Source: Sphingobacteriales bacterium
Lineage (GTDB): Bacteria; Bacteroidota; Bacteroidia; Chitinophagales; UBA2359
Length of the DNA: 64,000 nt
Reading direction: 5' to 3'
NCBI GenBank assembly: GCA_016718845.1
Contig: JADKCK010000013.1
Location: 1-64,000 of the forward strand
Within the stretch, counting starts at the first letter, position 1. Every line of letters starts with the position of its first letter. The notes beneath the pieces are model-generated. The model was given only the letters and a program-made list of their open reading frames with translations, ran no database searches and was not told the origin of the DNA. Position numbers and translations under genes: made by a program. Of this stretch, positions 49,696 to 59,293 are shown one piece after another.

Positions 49696-50595
49696 AAAAG
49701 CTGTTTTAAAAGTAATTTTATTAACAAATTGCCCAAAAATTAGCTGACAAAAAAAATAGAAACGATAAACATGGGCATATATTAACACCACTGGAACATT
49801 TTTGTTTTATGTCAGATGCAAATCATCACACAAAAAATATTTTTTACCCCACTTTGGACGTAGGAATTGCCACAAAAAACGTCTTTTGCCCCACTTTGGG
49901 CGTTGCACATCGTACAAAAAACGTCTTTTGCCTTGATTTGTACGTTATTAACCACAAAATAATTATGCCACCCCTACGGGGTTTGATAAACAAGGCATGC
50001 ATTTTAATAGGCTATAATCATGTCACCTTCGGGGTTTAAAAGCAACGTATTTTAACCCCGTAGGGGTGGCACTATTATAGCAAATAATTAGCGGCAAAGT
50101 ATTTTAACCCCGAAGGGGTGACACTATAAAATGTTTTTAGAAAAACCACCCACAAAGTTTGCCACAAAAAACATTTTTTGTTACACTTTGAACGTAGTAC
50201 ATCACATAAAAAACATTTTTTGCCCTAATTAGCCGCTTACATTATCGCACAAAAAAAAGCCCCTATTTAAACGCTGCATTTTATGGGTAATAATGCGTTG
50301 TTTTTATTGATGGGGCTATTAAAAAGGTGGGCATATATGGTTGTTGTTTGGGCAATTGAGGGCATCGGTTTGTCAACACCTACATCTTTTAACAAAAAAT
50401 TTTAGCAACTGTTTAGTTTTTGTACTTATTGGCTGTTTGTTTGCTTAAAAAAGTGTTTTACGCTGTTTGGCGTAGTGTGTATATTGCGTAAAGTGTGCAT
50501 CTACAAAAAATTATTAAACTTATTTGGGTAGATATGGGTGTGGTAATAAAATATTCTAGGGGTAAAATAGCTATTTTAGGGCAACGTTTAATGTA
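49696..50595. other. 900-bp intergenic region, mostly repeats
   Basis: No gene is supported. It holds five copies of a 42-bp unit in two clusters, four palindromic 20-mers between them, and an unremarkable AT-rich remainder (50240-50595). The open frame at 49809-50039 is the first repeat cluster read through and has no protein-like context. Confidence 0.6.
49829..50246. repeat. 42-bp direct repeats flanking four palindromic elements
   Basis: Units begin at 49829, 49871, 49913, 50163 and 50205, all CACAAAAAACGTCTTTTGCC-like with an ACTTTGGGCGT second half. Between the clusters: GCCACCCCTACGGGGTTT (about 49967), TGTCACCTTCGGGGTTTAAA (50021), AACCCCGTAGGGGTGGCA (about 50054) and TTTAACCCCGAAGGGGTGAC (about 50103). 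The first pairs with the third and the second with the fourth. Confidence 0.75.
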
Positions 50596-51297
50596 TTAAC
50601 GATGAGTATAGGTGTAATACACGCTAATAAAACCATAATAAGCCACCGACAACAGTGCCAAGTAGTTCCAGTAGGTAAAAACGGGGTATTGCCACGCGCA
50701 CATAACCGTTGAGGTAATGCATAAAACTGTAGCGGCAATGTTAAGTCCCCTAAACTGTAAAGTGCGGCTTGGATAAGGATACTTAATAGGCACAAAATGT
50801 AAGATACTAAACAGCACAACCGCGCAAAAGTTAATCCAAACATTGGTTTGTGTAACAAAATAGAGGTACCACACCACTACGTTCCACATAACTGGAAAGC
50901 CCACAAAGTGGTAATTGTCCGACACCATACCGTCTTTGCCATAGTATATAGCCGATACCAACAACACCATGCACACGCCAACCAACTCGAGCTGCGGTGG
51001 CAACAAATGTGCTTGATAGAAAAAATAAGCAGGCAAAATGGCGTAGGTAAAAAAGTCGACCACGTAATCAATCATGGTGCCATTAAAGTTGGGCAACACT
51101 TGTTTTACCTTAAACAAGCGGGCGAAGGTACCATCAATGCCATCTATAATAAGTGTAAGCACCATCCAGAGGGTAGCTGCGGTAAAGTTGTTTTGGGCAA
51201 GAGCTAACAATGCCATAAAGCCAGCTATTAAACCCGACGATGTGAACAAATGCACACCCATTGCCTTTATTTTGTCGAAAGTAGTGTATTGTTGCAT
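50596..51297 (-). CDS. CDP-alcohol phosphatidyltransferase (phosphatidylcholine-synthase-like)
   Basis: 233 residues, about seven helices. The catalytic signature is IDGIDGTFARLFKVKQVLPN followed by FNGTMIDYVVDFFTY: D-x2-D-G-x2-A-R-x8-10-G-x3-D-x3-D. The spacing with FNG and the late HFVPIKYPYPSRTL motif resembles phosphatidylcholine synthase (Pcs), which joins choline to CDP-diacylglycerol; other alcohol acceptors cannot be ruled out. Intact frame. An 8-bp tandem repeat lies just upstream of its start. Confidence 0.85.
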   Translation of the reverse strand: MQQYTTFDKIKAMGVHLFTSSGLIAGFMALLALAQNNFTAATLWMVLTLIIDGIDGTFARLFKVKQVLPNFNGTMIDYVVDFFTYAILPAYFFYQAHLLPPQLELVGVCMVLLVSAIYYGKDGMVSDNYHFVGFPVMWNVVVWYLYFVTQTNVWINFCAVVLFSILHFVPIKYPYPSRTLQFRGLNIAATVLCITSTVMCAWQYPVFTYWNYLALLSVAYYGFISVYYTYTHR

Positions 51298-51324
51298 AAA
51301 ACGAAAGTGTGGTGAGCGTTGTAG

Positions 51325-51539
51325 AGATGTGGTGATGTTGCGATGTGGAGATGTGGAGATGTGGTGATGTGGTGATGTGGTGATGTGGTGATGTTGCGAT
51401 GTGGTGATGTGGTGATGTTGCGATGTGGTGATGTGGTGATGTTGCGATGTTGTGATGTGGTGATGTTGCGATGTTGCGATGTGGTGATGTTGCGATGTGA
51501 TGTTGCGATGTGGTGATGTTGATGTTGCGATGTGGTGAT
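51325..51539. repeat. 8-bp tandem repeat (about 27 copies)
   Basis: Units ATGTGGTG, ATGTTGCG and ATGTGGAG alternate in register. It lies 28 bp upstream of the phosphatidyltransferase start, so length changes could alter its leader. Confidence 0.9.
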
Positions 51540-51545
51540 ATTCTT

Positions 51546-51625
51546 AGTTCAGCCTGAAGCGGACAGCCTGTAGCGGACAGCGGATAGCCTGTAGCCTGAA
51601 GCGGACAGCCTGTAGCTTGGTTCGA
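51546..51625. repeat. Degenerate CGGACAGCCTGTAGC repeats
   Basis: Units AGCCTGAAGCGGAC, AGCCTGTAGCGGAC and AGCCTGTAGC follow one another. It directly abuts the 8-bp array. Confidence 0.65.
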
Positions 51626-51694
51626 TGTTGCTACGTCTTTAATTGTAAAGATGTGCAGCAAACAAAATGCCTATTTGTTGAAAAATATCCTAGC

Positions 51695-53227
51695 TTATCC
51701 GCCCACGCTATCGCGTTGTTTGAGCATTGCGCCCAAACCGCCGCATAACACCAATATAGCAACAGCCAATACCCAAGCCATGCTCGATGACAGGCTTGTG
51801 CCAGCTATTTGATATGTCCAGAACAAACCGCACAGTGCTACGCTAATCATCTCTACCCAAATTAGTTGTTTGTATCGCACAGCCAACAACAAGCCCAATA
51901 GTGCCAAAGCCATAAGCGGATAATACGACTGAAAGATGGGGGTGTTAAGGTCGGTACCCATTTTTAGGTTAGCTGCGGCAAATTGTGCCTTTTGTTGGGC
52001 GTAGGTAAGCAGCAAAAAGCCCATGATGCCATAAAACAGCAAAGCAGTAAACGAAAGAAAATAGCCGAAAAACTCGTGTCGTTTGGCTTTAAACGCAAAC
52101 AAGCCTATTATATTTACCAGCAACAACACCCCGCTTATAACCGATGGATATAGCAGATGATGTAGTTTGGTTACATCAAAAAAAGAAGCCGCATTACCAA
52201 AAAATAAAGAGCCAAGCACAAAAGTTAAAAGCGGCAATAGGTATGTAACCGAAAACTGGTATTGATTGGTAGATATGGGAGCAGATAAGGCGCTGCTATC
52301 GGTAGCAACAATTTGTTCGGTGATAAGGTGCGAGCGATGAATGACGGCAGTAGCCAATCGGGGCGATAAATTGGTGGCAAGCGGGCGATACAACACCTCA
52401 AATAGTTGGTCAATAGATTGGGCGCGCTGCTCGGCAGACCTAACCAAACACATTTTGGCAATTTTGTTAAACGGAGCCGGAATAGTTGCTATCTCGCTTA
52501 GGTCTTTCTCTAGGATATTACGCATTATTTCGTCGCGCGAGATACCCTCTTGGGTTTTACCAAAGGGTGCTTTGCCACAAAACGCCTCGTAAATAATTAC
52601 GCCCAACGACCACAAATCGAGGTTGGTTTGCAGTTTGCCATTTTTGCCATATTTTGATAGGTTAAACTGCTCGGGAGCCATGTACTCGATAGAGCCGATA
52701 ACCAACGACGAGTTGCCACTGCTGCTATCGGATATTACTTTGCTAATGCCAAAGTCGGCAATTTTAGGTGTTATTTGATTGCCATTTTTTTGCAACAGTA
52801 TGTTTTCGGGTTTCATGTCGCGGTGTATGATACCTTGGCTGTGTAGGTATTGCAAGCCGCTCATTACGCCAATAATTATTTCTTTTAGCAGTTCGGTATC
52901 GTTTTTGGTAGCCGTGCGCAGCAAGCCGCTTAGGTCGCCACCATTTACAAATTCAAGTACGCCAACCTGTATTTTATCGCCAAACGATGAGCTTTCGTGT
53001 AGTTCAAAGGCATCGAAATAGCGCACCAAGTTGGGGTGGCTAAGGTGAATGACACGTTTAATTTCTTCGAAAAGGCTGTATTTGGTGGGCAAGTTACCGC
53101 TATATTTTTTAATAGCAACTTGCATATTAAGGTTGGTATCGGTGGCGCGATACACTCGTCCAAAGCCGCCTTTGCCAATTAAGTCGGTTTGGGGGTCAAA
53201 TTGATAAGTTTTTGTAACGGTTATCAT
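51695..53227 (-). CDS. Membrane Ser/Thr protein kinase
   Basis: 510 residues. The kinase domain (about 1-275) has the glycine loop IGKGGFGRVYRATDTNLNMQ, VAIKKY with the Lys, HRDMKPENILL with the catalytic Asp and Lys, KIADFGISKV and YMAPEQFNLSKYG. All catalytic residues are present. The C-terminal third has about six transmembrane helices (TYLLPLLTFVLGSLFFGNAA and onward) with no sensor domain outside. Hanks-type bacterial kinases regulate growth and envelope functions; the substrate is unknown. Probably transcribed towards the phosphatidyltransferase. Confidence 0.9.
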   Translation of the reverse strand: MITVTKTYQFDPQTDLIGKGGFGRVYRATDTNLNMQVAIKKYSGNLPTKYSLFEEIKRVIHLSHPNLVRYFDAFELHESSSFGDKIQVGVLEFVNGGDLSGLLRTATKNDTELLKEIIIGVMSGLQYLHSQGIIHRDMKPENILLQKNGNQITPKIADFGISKVISDSSSGNSSLVIGSIEYMAPEQFNLSKYGKNGKLQTNLDLWSLGVIIYEAFCGKAPFGKTQEGISRDEIMRNILEKDLSEIATIPAPFNKIAKMCLVRSAEQRAQSIDQLFEVLYRPLATNLSPRLATAVIHRSHLITEQIVATDSSALSAPISTNQYQFSVTYLLPLLTFVLGSLFFGNAASFFDVTKLHHLLYPSVISGVLLLVNIIGLFAFKAKRHEFFGYFLSFTALLFYGIMGFLLLTYAQQKAQFAAANLKMGTDLNTPIFQSYYPLMALALLGLLLAVRYKQLIWVEMISVALCGLFWTYQIAGTSLSSSMAWVLAVAILVLCGGLGAMLKQRDSVGG

Positions 53228-53365
53228 CAGTAGCTGTCGATTTTGGGGTGTAATGTAGGCATTTTTGGTGTTTTTTTAGTCAATTTATCATCTAAAGACA
53301 TAAAAAACGGTGTATAAAGCCCAAATGTAGCTATTTTTGTGGTAAAATTGCTGCTTGTTGATGGT

Positions 53366-54127
53366 TTATTGCGGGGTTTTAAAATTTACTGCCACTGCTG
53401 CAATAATACTAGCTGCCAAAGCAGCATTCAACGACTCGGCTTGCCCATGTTTAGGTATGGTAATGGCTTGGGTAATGTGTTGATGAAGTGAAGGGCTAAT
53501 GCCATGGGCTTCGTTACCTATCAGCAAAAAGCCATTTTGGGTAGTAAAATCTGTTTCGAACAAATTTTTGCCGTTTAGCAAAGCACCATAAACGGGCAAT
53601 TGTGGGTGTTGGATAAACAGCTCGTTGAGTGGTGTGTAGATAACCGATACGCGCAACACCGACCCCATAGTAGCTTGTACCGTTTTGGGGTTAAACACGT
53701 CTACGCAATCGGGCGAGCAAAAAACATAAGGCATGCCCATCCAGTCGGCGGTGCGTATAATGGTGCCTAAGTTGCCAGGGTCTTGTATTTGGTCGAGGGC
53801 AAAAACAAACTTTTGAGTCAATAATATAGGGTTGATATGAGCCTTGGGCATTTGCACAATTGCCAATACTTGGTTGGGGGTGCTAAGTTCCGACATCATT
53901 TCTAACTCTTTGTGGCTTATTTCTACTACTATATCGTTATATTTGCGTAGCTTTGCAGCATGGTCGTTTATCCAGCTAGGTAAGGCATAAATGGCTTGTA
54001 TTTGGTGTTGGGTGTCTAATAGTTCGGCAACGGCTTTTGCGCCTTCTACCACAAAAACACCTGCTTGTGTGCGGTATTTTTTTATTGCCAACGACCTAAT
54101 AAACTGCATTTGCGGTTTCGAAATCAC
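53366..54127 (-). CDS. TrmH/SpoU family RNA methyltransferase
   Basis: 253 residues starting at a GTG (54127). N-terminal substrate-binding part: IRSLAIKKYRTQAGVFVVEG. The SPOUT catalytic part has QIQDPGNLGTIIRTADWMGM, VFNPKTVQATMGSVLRV, LLIGNEAHGISPSLHQH and IPKHGQAESLNAALAASII, motifs 1 to 3 of 2'-O-ribose methyltransferases with the knotted S-adenosylmethionine site. The target is rRNA or tRNA; which one is unknown. It is divergent from tamL with only 20 bp between the start codons. Confidence 0.92.
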   Translation of the reverse strand: MISKPQMQFIRSLAIKKYRTQAGVFVVEGAKAVAELLDTQHQIQAIYALPSWINDHAAKLRKYNDIVVEISHKELEMMSELSTPNQVLAIVQMPKAHINPILLTQKFVFALDQIQDPGNLGTIIRTADWMGMPYVFCSPDCVDVFNPKTVQATMGSVLRVSVIYTPLNELFIQHPQLPVYGALLNGKNLFETDFTTQNGFLLIGNEAHGISPSLHQHITQAITIPKHGQAESLNAALAASIIAAVAVNFKTPQ

Positions 54128-54147
54128 GTTATTATTTGTATTTTGTT

Positions 54148-56526
54148 ATGACTATTTTTGATAAAACTAATCGGTACCTTACTTGCTTTATCCTGTTTTT
54201 AAGCGCTTTTTTAAGTGGCTGCAACAATACACAATACCTCGAAAAAGGGCAGTATTTGTATAAAGGAGCAACTATTGAGATAGAAAAGAATGATTTAGGA
54301 CGAAAAAAAAACAAACAGCTAAAAGAACAATTAGCCCTTGTGCCGCGCCCTTTGCCCAACAGCAGCCAGTTTAAACTGTGGGTATACAACACCACGCGCT
54401 ATGCCGAACAAGATACCCTAAAACCTTTTTATGGCAAATTAAGGCGGCTAAATAACCTGTTTTTTATTCCTCCAATTGATAGCACCATCAGAGACACCCG
54501 CGTGTGGCTGCGCAAACGGCTTGCTCAAGAGCCCGTTTTACTCGATACATCGTATGTAATTAGGTCCGACAGAGCCATTAAAAGTATAGTGTTTGATAAG
54601 GGTTACTTTTTTAATACCGTAGATTACGCCATTAAACGAAAAAATCAAAAAGCATCTGTTACCTACAACATATCGCTTAATCAACCTTTTAGAATCAATA
54701 ACGTGTATTTCCCAACGGATACTAGCCGTAATATTGACAAAGAGTTGATTAAATTGTTGTCTAACTCAGAGTTAAAAAAAGGCGAACAGTTTGAGGCTGC
54801 CAAGTTGCAATCCGAAATAAACCGAATGGTTACCTACCTAAAAAACAATGGTTATTACGATTTTAGCGCACAATACCTTAACTTTAAATTAGACAGTTTG
54901 CACGCCTCAAAAACTGTTGATTTGTACCTAAATGTAAAAACGTCTTCGGGTCAAACGGATCATTTTCCGTACAAGTTGCACAAAGTGTACATCATGTCCG
55001 AGTATTATACCGACGACATACAACAATGTTGTACCGACACCATGTTATACAATGGCTATTATTTTGTGTACAAAGATACGCCTTATTGTAACCCCAAAGT
55101 GGTTACTAACTATTTAAACTTAAAAAGCGGCAATTTATACTCGGCACAAAAAACCCGCAGTGCGCAGTCGCATTTATCCGAATTGGGTATTTATAAGTTT
55201 ATCAACATAAAATACGATACCATAAAACAACATCAGCTAGATTGTCGCATATATCTAACCCCCTCCAAACGAATGTCAATTAGTTTTGAAACCGAAGCCA
55301 ACAACCTAATAGCGCCCGGTAGTTCGGACAGAAGTTTGCTTGGTATGTCGGTAAGTACATCGTACACCAATAAAAATTTGTTGGGTAATGCCGAGGCGTT
55401 CACCTCGTCTTTGTCGGGTGGAGTGGGTTTAAACCTATTTAGCAACAACACCGAAAACGGGCAAGTAAGCACCAATTTTATACAAAGTGTGTTGGTAAAT
55501 AGTAAAACGCAACTTACTATCCCCAAATTTTGGGTACCGTTTAAACTAAAAAATGTATCGAAAGGATACCGACCCAAAACAATTATTACCGGCGAAGCCA
55601 ATTACTCGAAGCGAGTAGGTTTTGCTACTTTTGGTGGTTTGGGTATTAACTTAGGCTACGATTGGCGCGAAAGCGCCCGCAAACGACATACTTTACGCCC
55701 CATTTCGCTTAATTTACTAAATGTTATTAGCACCGAAGCCGCATTTGATAATATTATTCAACAAAACGAATTTATAAAACGCAGCTTTAGGTCGTCGGTT
55801 ATTTCGGGAGCCAACTATACCTATAATTATAGTACACAAAATTTTGGGCAATTGAGCAACTTTTGGTCGTTTAGGGGCTACCTCGAAACGGCAGGAAACA
55901 GCCTAAACCTACTCGACCGATTGTTGAAACCTACCCAAACTTTTAAAATTTTGGGTACGCCCTATGCTCAATATGCCTTAGCCGAAGGCGAAGTAAAAAA
56001 ATACCTTATTTTTGACAAAGAGCACTCGTTAGTGATGCGTGCATTAGGTGGCGTAGGCGTGCCTTATGGCAACTCTACCGAGCTACCCTATACCAAACAG
56101 TTTATTGTTGGCGGTGCAAATAGCGTTAGGGCTTTTGGCATTCGCGAAATTGGACCCGGCTCGTTGCCCAAATCTATCAACGATACCACCGAAGTTAGTA
56201 CCTACGACCGCACCGGAAATATTAGGTTTGAGGCAAATATAGAGTATCGTTTTCCGATATGGTACTACCTAAAAGGGGCTGTTTTTGCCGATGCAGGTAA
56301 TGTTTGGGATTTACAAAAAAGCGAAACTCGCCCCGGCGGCGCATTTGAACCCGCTAATTTGTTAAACAGTATCGCATTAGGTGCAGGTGTTGGTGTGCGT
56401 TTAGATATTACTTTTTTTGTATTTAGGTTAGATGTGGCATTCCCACTCCGCGACCCGCGCTATCCATCGGCAATTCCACAAACCTATAAACCGCAACCTG
56501 TTTTATCGGTTGGGTATCCATTTTAA
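54148..56526 (+). CDS. tamL: Translocation and assembly module lipoprotein (Omp85 family)
   Basis: 792 residues. Lipoprotein signal: TCFILFLSAFLSGC, with Cys about residue 21 from the ATG at 54148. POTRA-like domains follow (INNVYFPTDTSRNIDK, then MSEYYTDDIQQCC), then an Omp85 beta-barrel with GGANSVRAFGIREIGPGSLP (the lid/L6-type motif) and final strand KPQPVLSVGYPF ending in Phe. The lipid anchor plus Omp85 build is the Bacteroidota TamL form, thought to work with TamB in outer-membrane assembly; tamB is not adjacent. The SpoU gene beside it is a common neighbour. Confidence 0.85.
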   Translation: MTIFDKTNRYLTCFILFLSAFLSGCNNTQYLEKGQYLYKGATIEIEKNDLGRKKNKQLKEQLALVPRPLPNSSQFKLWVYNTTRYAEQDTLKPFYGKLRRLNNLFFIPPIDSTIRDTRVWLRKRLAQEPVLLDTSYVIRSDRAIKSIVFDKGYFFNTVDYAIKRKNQKASVTYNISLNQPFRINNVYFPTDTSRNIDKELIKLLSNSELKKGEQFEAAKLQSEINRMVTYLKNNGYYDFSAQYLNFKLDSLHASKTVDLYLNVKTSSGQTDHFPYKLHKVYIMSEYYTDDIQQCCTDTMLYNGYYFVYKDTPYCNPKVVTNYLNLKSGNLYSAQKTRSAQSHLSELGIYKFINIKYDTIKQHQLDCRIYLTPSKRMSISFETEANNLIAPGSSDRSLLGMSVSTSYTNKNLLGNAEAFTSSLSGGVGLNLFSNNTENGQVSTNFIQSVLVNSKTQLTIPKFWVPFKLKNVSKGYRPKTIITGEANYSKRVGFATFGGLGINLGYDWRESARKRHTLRPISLNLLNVISTEAAFDNIIQQNEFIKRSFRSSVISGANYTYNYSTQNFGQLSNFWSFRGYLETAGNSLNLLDRLLKPTQTFKILGTPYAQYALAEGEVKKYLIFDKEHSLVMRALGGVGVPYGNSTELPYTKQFIVGGANSVRAFGIREIGPGSLPKSINDTTEVSTYDRTGNIRFEANIEYRFPIWYYLKGAVFADAGNVWDLQKSETRPGGAFEPANLLNSIALGAGVGVRLDITFFVFRLDVAFPLRDPRYPSAIPQTYKPQPVLSVGYPF

Positions 56527-56543
56527 TTTTAAAAAAACAATCA

Positions 56544-57236
56544 ATGAAAAAGAAAGTAATTTTATCTTTTCTTATTTGTCTATCTGCTTTTTATACATCG
56601 TGTGCCATAAAATGCCCCAAAGATGTAGAAATTGGTAAGCTAAACCTTAGCGCAAACACCCTCGCTTTTTTGCCTGCTGCACAAAAAACACAACAGATGA
56701 CGTTTAAAAACAATTTGGATAGTACACTAATTTTCAATAATCAAAATACTAACCAAGACCAACGAACCGAAATGATAGTAGAAATTTTGTGCGAAAGAGG
56801 CGGTTTTTTAGACAAAACAATGCAAACCGTTTTTTACAACACCGAAAGCCACCACTATTATTACCGCTCAACAAACGATTTGTACAGCATAGCCGTTGAT
56901 CTACAATTTAACAACAACAACTATACAGGCAACAGAAACGACACTCTTTTTTACGAAACTTTCGCTGTTTCGTCGTATGGCACAGGTCCTAAATCATCAA
57001 ATGGCGTAGTTAGCGTGCTAACTAATATGCGTGGCAACGACAACAACCTATCCGAAGGTATCGTACAAAGTACTAACATCAATCGTTTTGTTGCCGATAC
57101 CACCTTCGACGGGCATCAGTTGAGCAATGTTTGGGTAACACCCCAAGGCAACGAGCGTGATATCTTTATATACTACTCGCAAACAAAAGGCGTAGAGGCA
57201 ATTACCCTCGATGACATAACTTGGTGGCGACAATAA
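56544..57236 (+). CDS. Hypothetical lipoprotein
   Basis: 230 residues. Signal VILSFLICLSAFYTSC with a lipobox Cys at about position 20. The mature part is Asn/Thr/Tyr-rich with beta-like patterns (TMQTVFYNTESHHYYYRSTN) and ends LDDITWWRQ. No family is recognised. It follows tamL by 17 bp, so both are probably one transcript and the product may be on the periplasmic side of a membrane. Confidence 0.6.
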   Translation: MKKKVILSFLICLSAFYTSCAIKCPKDVEIGKLNLSANTLAFLPAAQKTQQMTFKNNLDSTLIFNNQNTNQDQRTEMIVEILCERGGFLDKTMQTVFYNTESHHYYYRSTNDLYSIAVDLQFNNNNYTGNRNDTLFYETFAVSSYGTGPKSSNGVVSVLTNMRGNDNNLSEGIVQSTNINRFVADTTFDGHQLSNVWVTPQGNERDIFIYYSQTKGVEAITLDDITWWRQ

Positions 57237-57466
57237 TACCCGCCTATGTAATAAACGGCAAAGGTACAAAAAAAAACAAGATACTGCCTAAAAACAAACT
57301 CGGCAATTTTGCACTAAACTAAATTACCGAATTGGTTTTGTTTTTTTTAGTTTTTAATGATTTTTATTTGTCCGTTAAAAAAAATAATTTACTGCCTAAA
57401 AAAAGCGCCAAAATAAAAAAAAAGCGCCTAAAAGATGTATTTTGGTATTTTCTACCTATATTTGCC

Positions 57467-57474
57467 ACAAGTTT
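57467..57474 (+). promoter_or_regulatory. Promoter of the oxidoreductase operon
   Basis: TATATTTG with TTTG 22 bp upstream, 28 bp before the ATG at 57503. Confidence 0.5.
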
Positions 57475-57502
57475 TTGCATCTAAGTCAAACAATATTTGC
57501 CT

Positions 57503-59293
57503 ATGAAGCCCACCGATATATCTAATCCCGAATATTTCCACAAGGTTGTAGATTGTCAGTATGCCTGTCCCGCACACACACCCGTGCCCGAATACATACG
57601 CCTAATTGCCGCCGAGCGATATACCGATGCCTATATGATAAATTGGGTATCAAATGTGTTTCCGGGTGTGCTTGGACGCACCTGCGACCGACCCTGCGAA
57701 CCCGCCTGCCGACGCGGAAGAATAGAAGAAGAACCCGTAGCTATTTGCAGACTAAAACGAGTTGCCGCCGATTTTAAAGGCTCCGTAAAAGAACTAATGC
57801 CCGATATACCTACCCAAAAAAACGGTAAAAAAATTGCCCTGATTGGCGGCGGTCCTGCATCGCTAACGGTAGCTCGCGACCTAGCTCCGTTGGGCTACGA
57901 AATACACCTTTTCGACGAACAAATACGCGGTGGTGGTATGATGCGTAGCCAAATACCAGCCTTTAGATTGCCCGAAACAGTATTAAACGAAGAAGTAGAT
58001 TATATCCTAGACATGGGTATTCATACCCATTTTAAACATTATGTATCTAGTTTAAAAGAACTATTAGACCAAGACTACGACGCCATTTTTGTAGGCACGG
58101 GCGCTCCACGTGGTCGCGATTTACCCAACTTACCCGGACGGCAAGAGGGTGCCGCTAACATACACATTGGAATCGAATGGTTGGCAAGTGTAGCCTTTGA
58201 ACATACCCAAAAAATAGGCAAAAAAGTAATTGTGCTTGGCGGCGGAAACACCGCTATGGATTGTTGCCGTACATCGCGGCGCTTAGGCGGCGAAGAAGTA
58301 AAAGTGCTAGTGCGCAGCCCATTTGCCGAAATGAAAGCATCGCCATGGGAAAAAGAAGATGCTCTACACGAGGATATACCCATTATTGACAACCACGTAC
58401 CCAAAAGTTTTGTGGTAGAAGAAGGCAAACTAAAAGGTGTAATGTTCGAAAAAGTAAGCCCCGTGTACGACGAAAAAGGCAAACGCCAATTACTACCCAC
58501 CGGCGAACCACTAGTATTTGTAGAAGCCGACGATGTGTTAATAGCCATTGGTCAAGAAAACACTTTTCCGTGGATAGAACGAAACATAGGATTAACATTT
58601 GATAAATGGGAAATGCCCGAAGTAAATGCCGTATCGTATCAATCAACTATACCCAAAGTATTTTTTGGTGGCGATGCAGCCTTTGGTCCTAAAAACGTAA
58701 TTACGGCAGTAGCACATGGGCATCAGGCAGCCGTATCTATCGATTTATTTTGTAATGGTTTAGATGTACTCACCCAACGCCTTGCACCAACTACCAACTT
58801 AGTGAGCCAAAAAATGGGTATCCACGAGTGGAGTTACGACAGCCCCATCACCACCGACCTCCGTTTTTTGGTGCCACAAGCCGACAAAAAACTAACCCTT
58901 AGCAACCGCAAAAAAGAAGTAGAATTAGGCTTTGATGTACAAACAGCCTTTAAAGAAGCCCAGCGGTGCTTAAACTGCGATGTGCAAACAGTTTTTAATA
59001 CATCGAGCTGTATAGAGTGCGATGCGTGTATGGATATTTGCCCAACATCGTGCATTACTTTTACTAACAACGGCGAAGAAGAAGACCTTAGAACCCGATT
59101 AAGCGCCCCCGCATTAAATCTAACTCAAGACCTATACGTATCTGATGTGCTAAAAACAGGACGTGTAATGGTAAAAGACGAAGACGTATGCCTGCATTGT
59201 GGGTTATGCTCGGAAAGATGCCCAACTGCTGCATGGGATATGCAAAAATATTTATATAATGTAACAAAAGCCGGACATTCATGCTCAAAGTAG
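57503..59293 (+). CDS. GltD-like FAD oxidoreductase with ferredoxin domains
   Basis: 596 residues from the ATG at 57503. N-terminal iron-sulfur region: CACPAHTPVPEY-like YACPAHTPVPEYI and GRTCDRPCEPACRRG. Then FAD/NAD(P) binding: IALIGGGPASLTVARDLAPL and VIVLGGGNTAMDCCRTSRRL, and ENTFPWIERNI. The C-terminus has two 4Fe-4S motifs: CIECDACMDICPTSCI and CLHCGLCSERCPTAAW. This is the glutamate-synthase small-subunit fold plus ferredoxins, used elsewhere as an electron-transfer partner. It overlaps the next gene by 13 bp, so it likely links NAD(P)H and the 2-oxoacid oxidoreductase (inference). Confidence 0.88.
   Translation: MKPTDISNPEYFHKVVDCQYACPAHTPVPEYIRLIAAERYTDAYMINWVSNVFPGVLGRTCDRPCEPACRRGRIEEEPVAICRLKRVAADFKGSVKELMPDIPTQKNGKKIALIGGGPASLTVARDLAPLGYEIHLFDEQIRGGGMMRSQIPAFRLPETVLNEEVDYILDMGIHTHFKHYVSSLKELLDQDYDAIFVGTGAPRGRDLPNLPGRQEGAANIHIGIEWLASVAFEHTQKIGKKVIVLGGGNTAMDCCRTSRRLGGEEVKVLVRSPFAEMKASPWEKEDALHEDIPIIDNHVPKSFVVEEGKLKGVMFEKVSPVYDEKGKRQLLPTGEPLVFVEADDVLIAIGQENTFPWIERNIGLTFDKWEMPEVNAVSYQSTIPKVFFGGDAAFGPKNVITAVAHGHQAAVSIDLFCNGLDVLTQRLAPTTNLVSQKMGIHEWSYDSPITTDLRFLVPQADKKLTLSNRKKEVELGFDVQTAFKEAQRCLNCDVQTVFNTSSCIECDACMDICPTSCITFTNNGEEEDLRTRLSAPALNLTQDLYVSDVLKTGRVMVKDEDVCLHCGLCSERCPTAAWDMQKYLYNVTKAGHSCSK

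Larger units (their letters stand above)
51298..51694. other. Intergenic region with tandem repeats
   Basis: The region between the kinase and the phosphatidyltransferase genes holds no supported gene. It contains the 8-bp satellite (51325-51539) and a second cluster of CGGACAGCCTGTAGC-like units (51546-51625). Open frames through the satellite encode His/Ser/Pro repeats and are not considered genes. Confidence 0.6.

Noticed and set aside
49829..50246. CRISPR array or small protein at 49809-50039
   Set aside because: The whole 42-bp unit repeats, leaving no spacers. The frame exists only because 42 is a multiple of 3.
51134..51661. His/Ser/Pro-repeat protein on the minus strand
   Set aside because: Translation of the 8-bp satellite plus the 5' part of the phosphatidyltransferase region in another frame.
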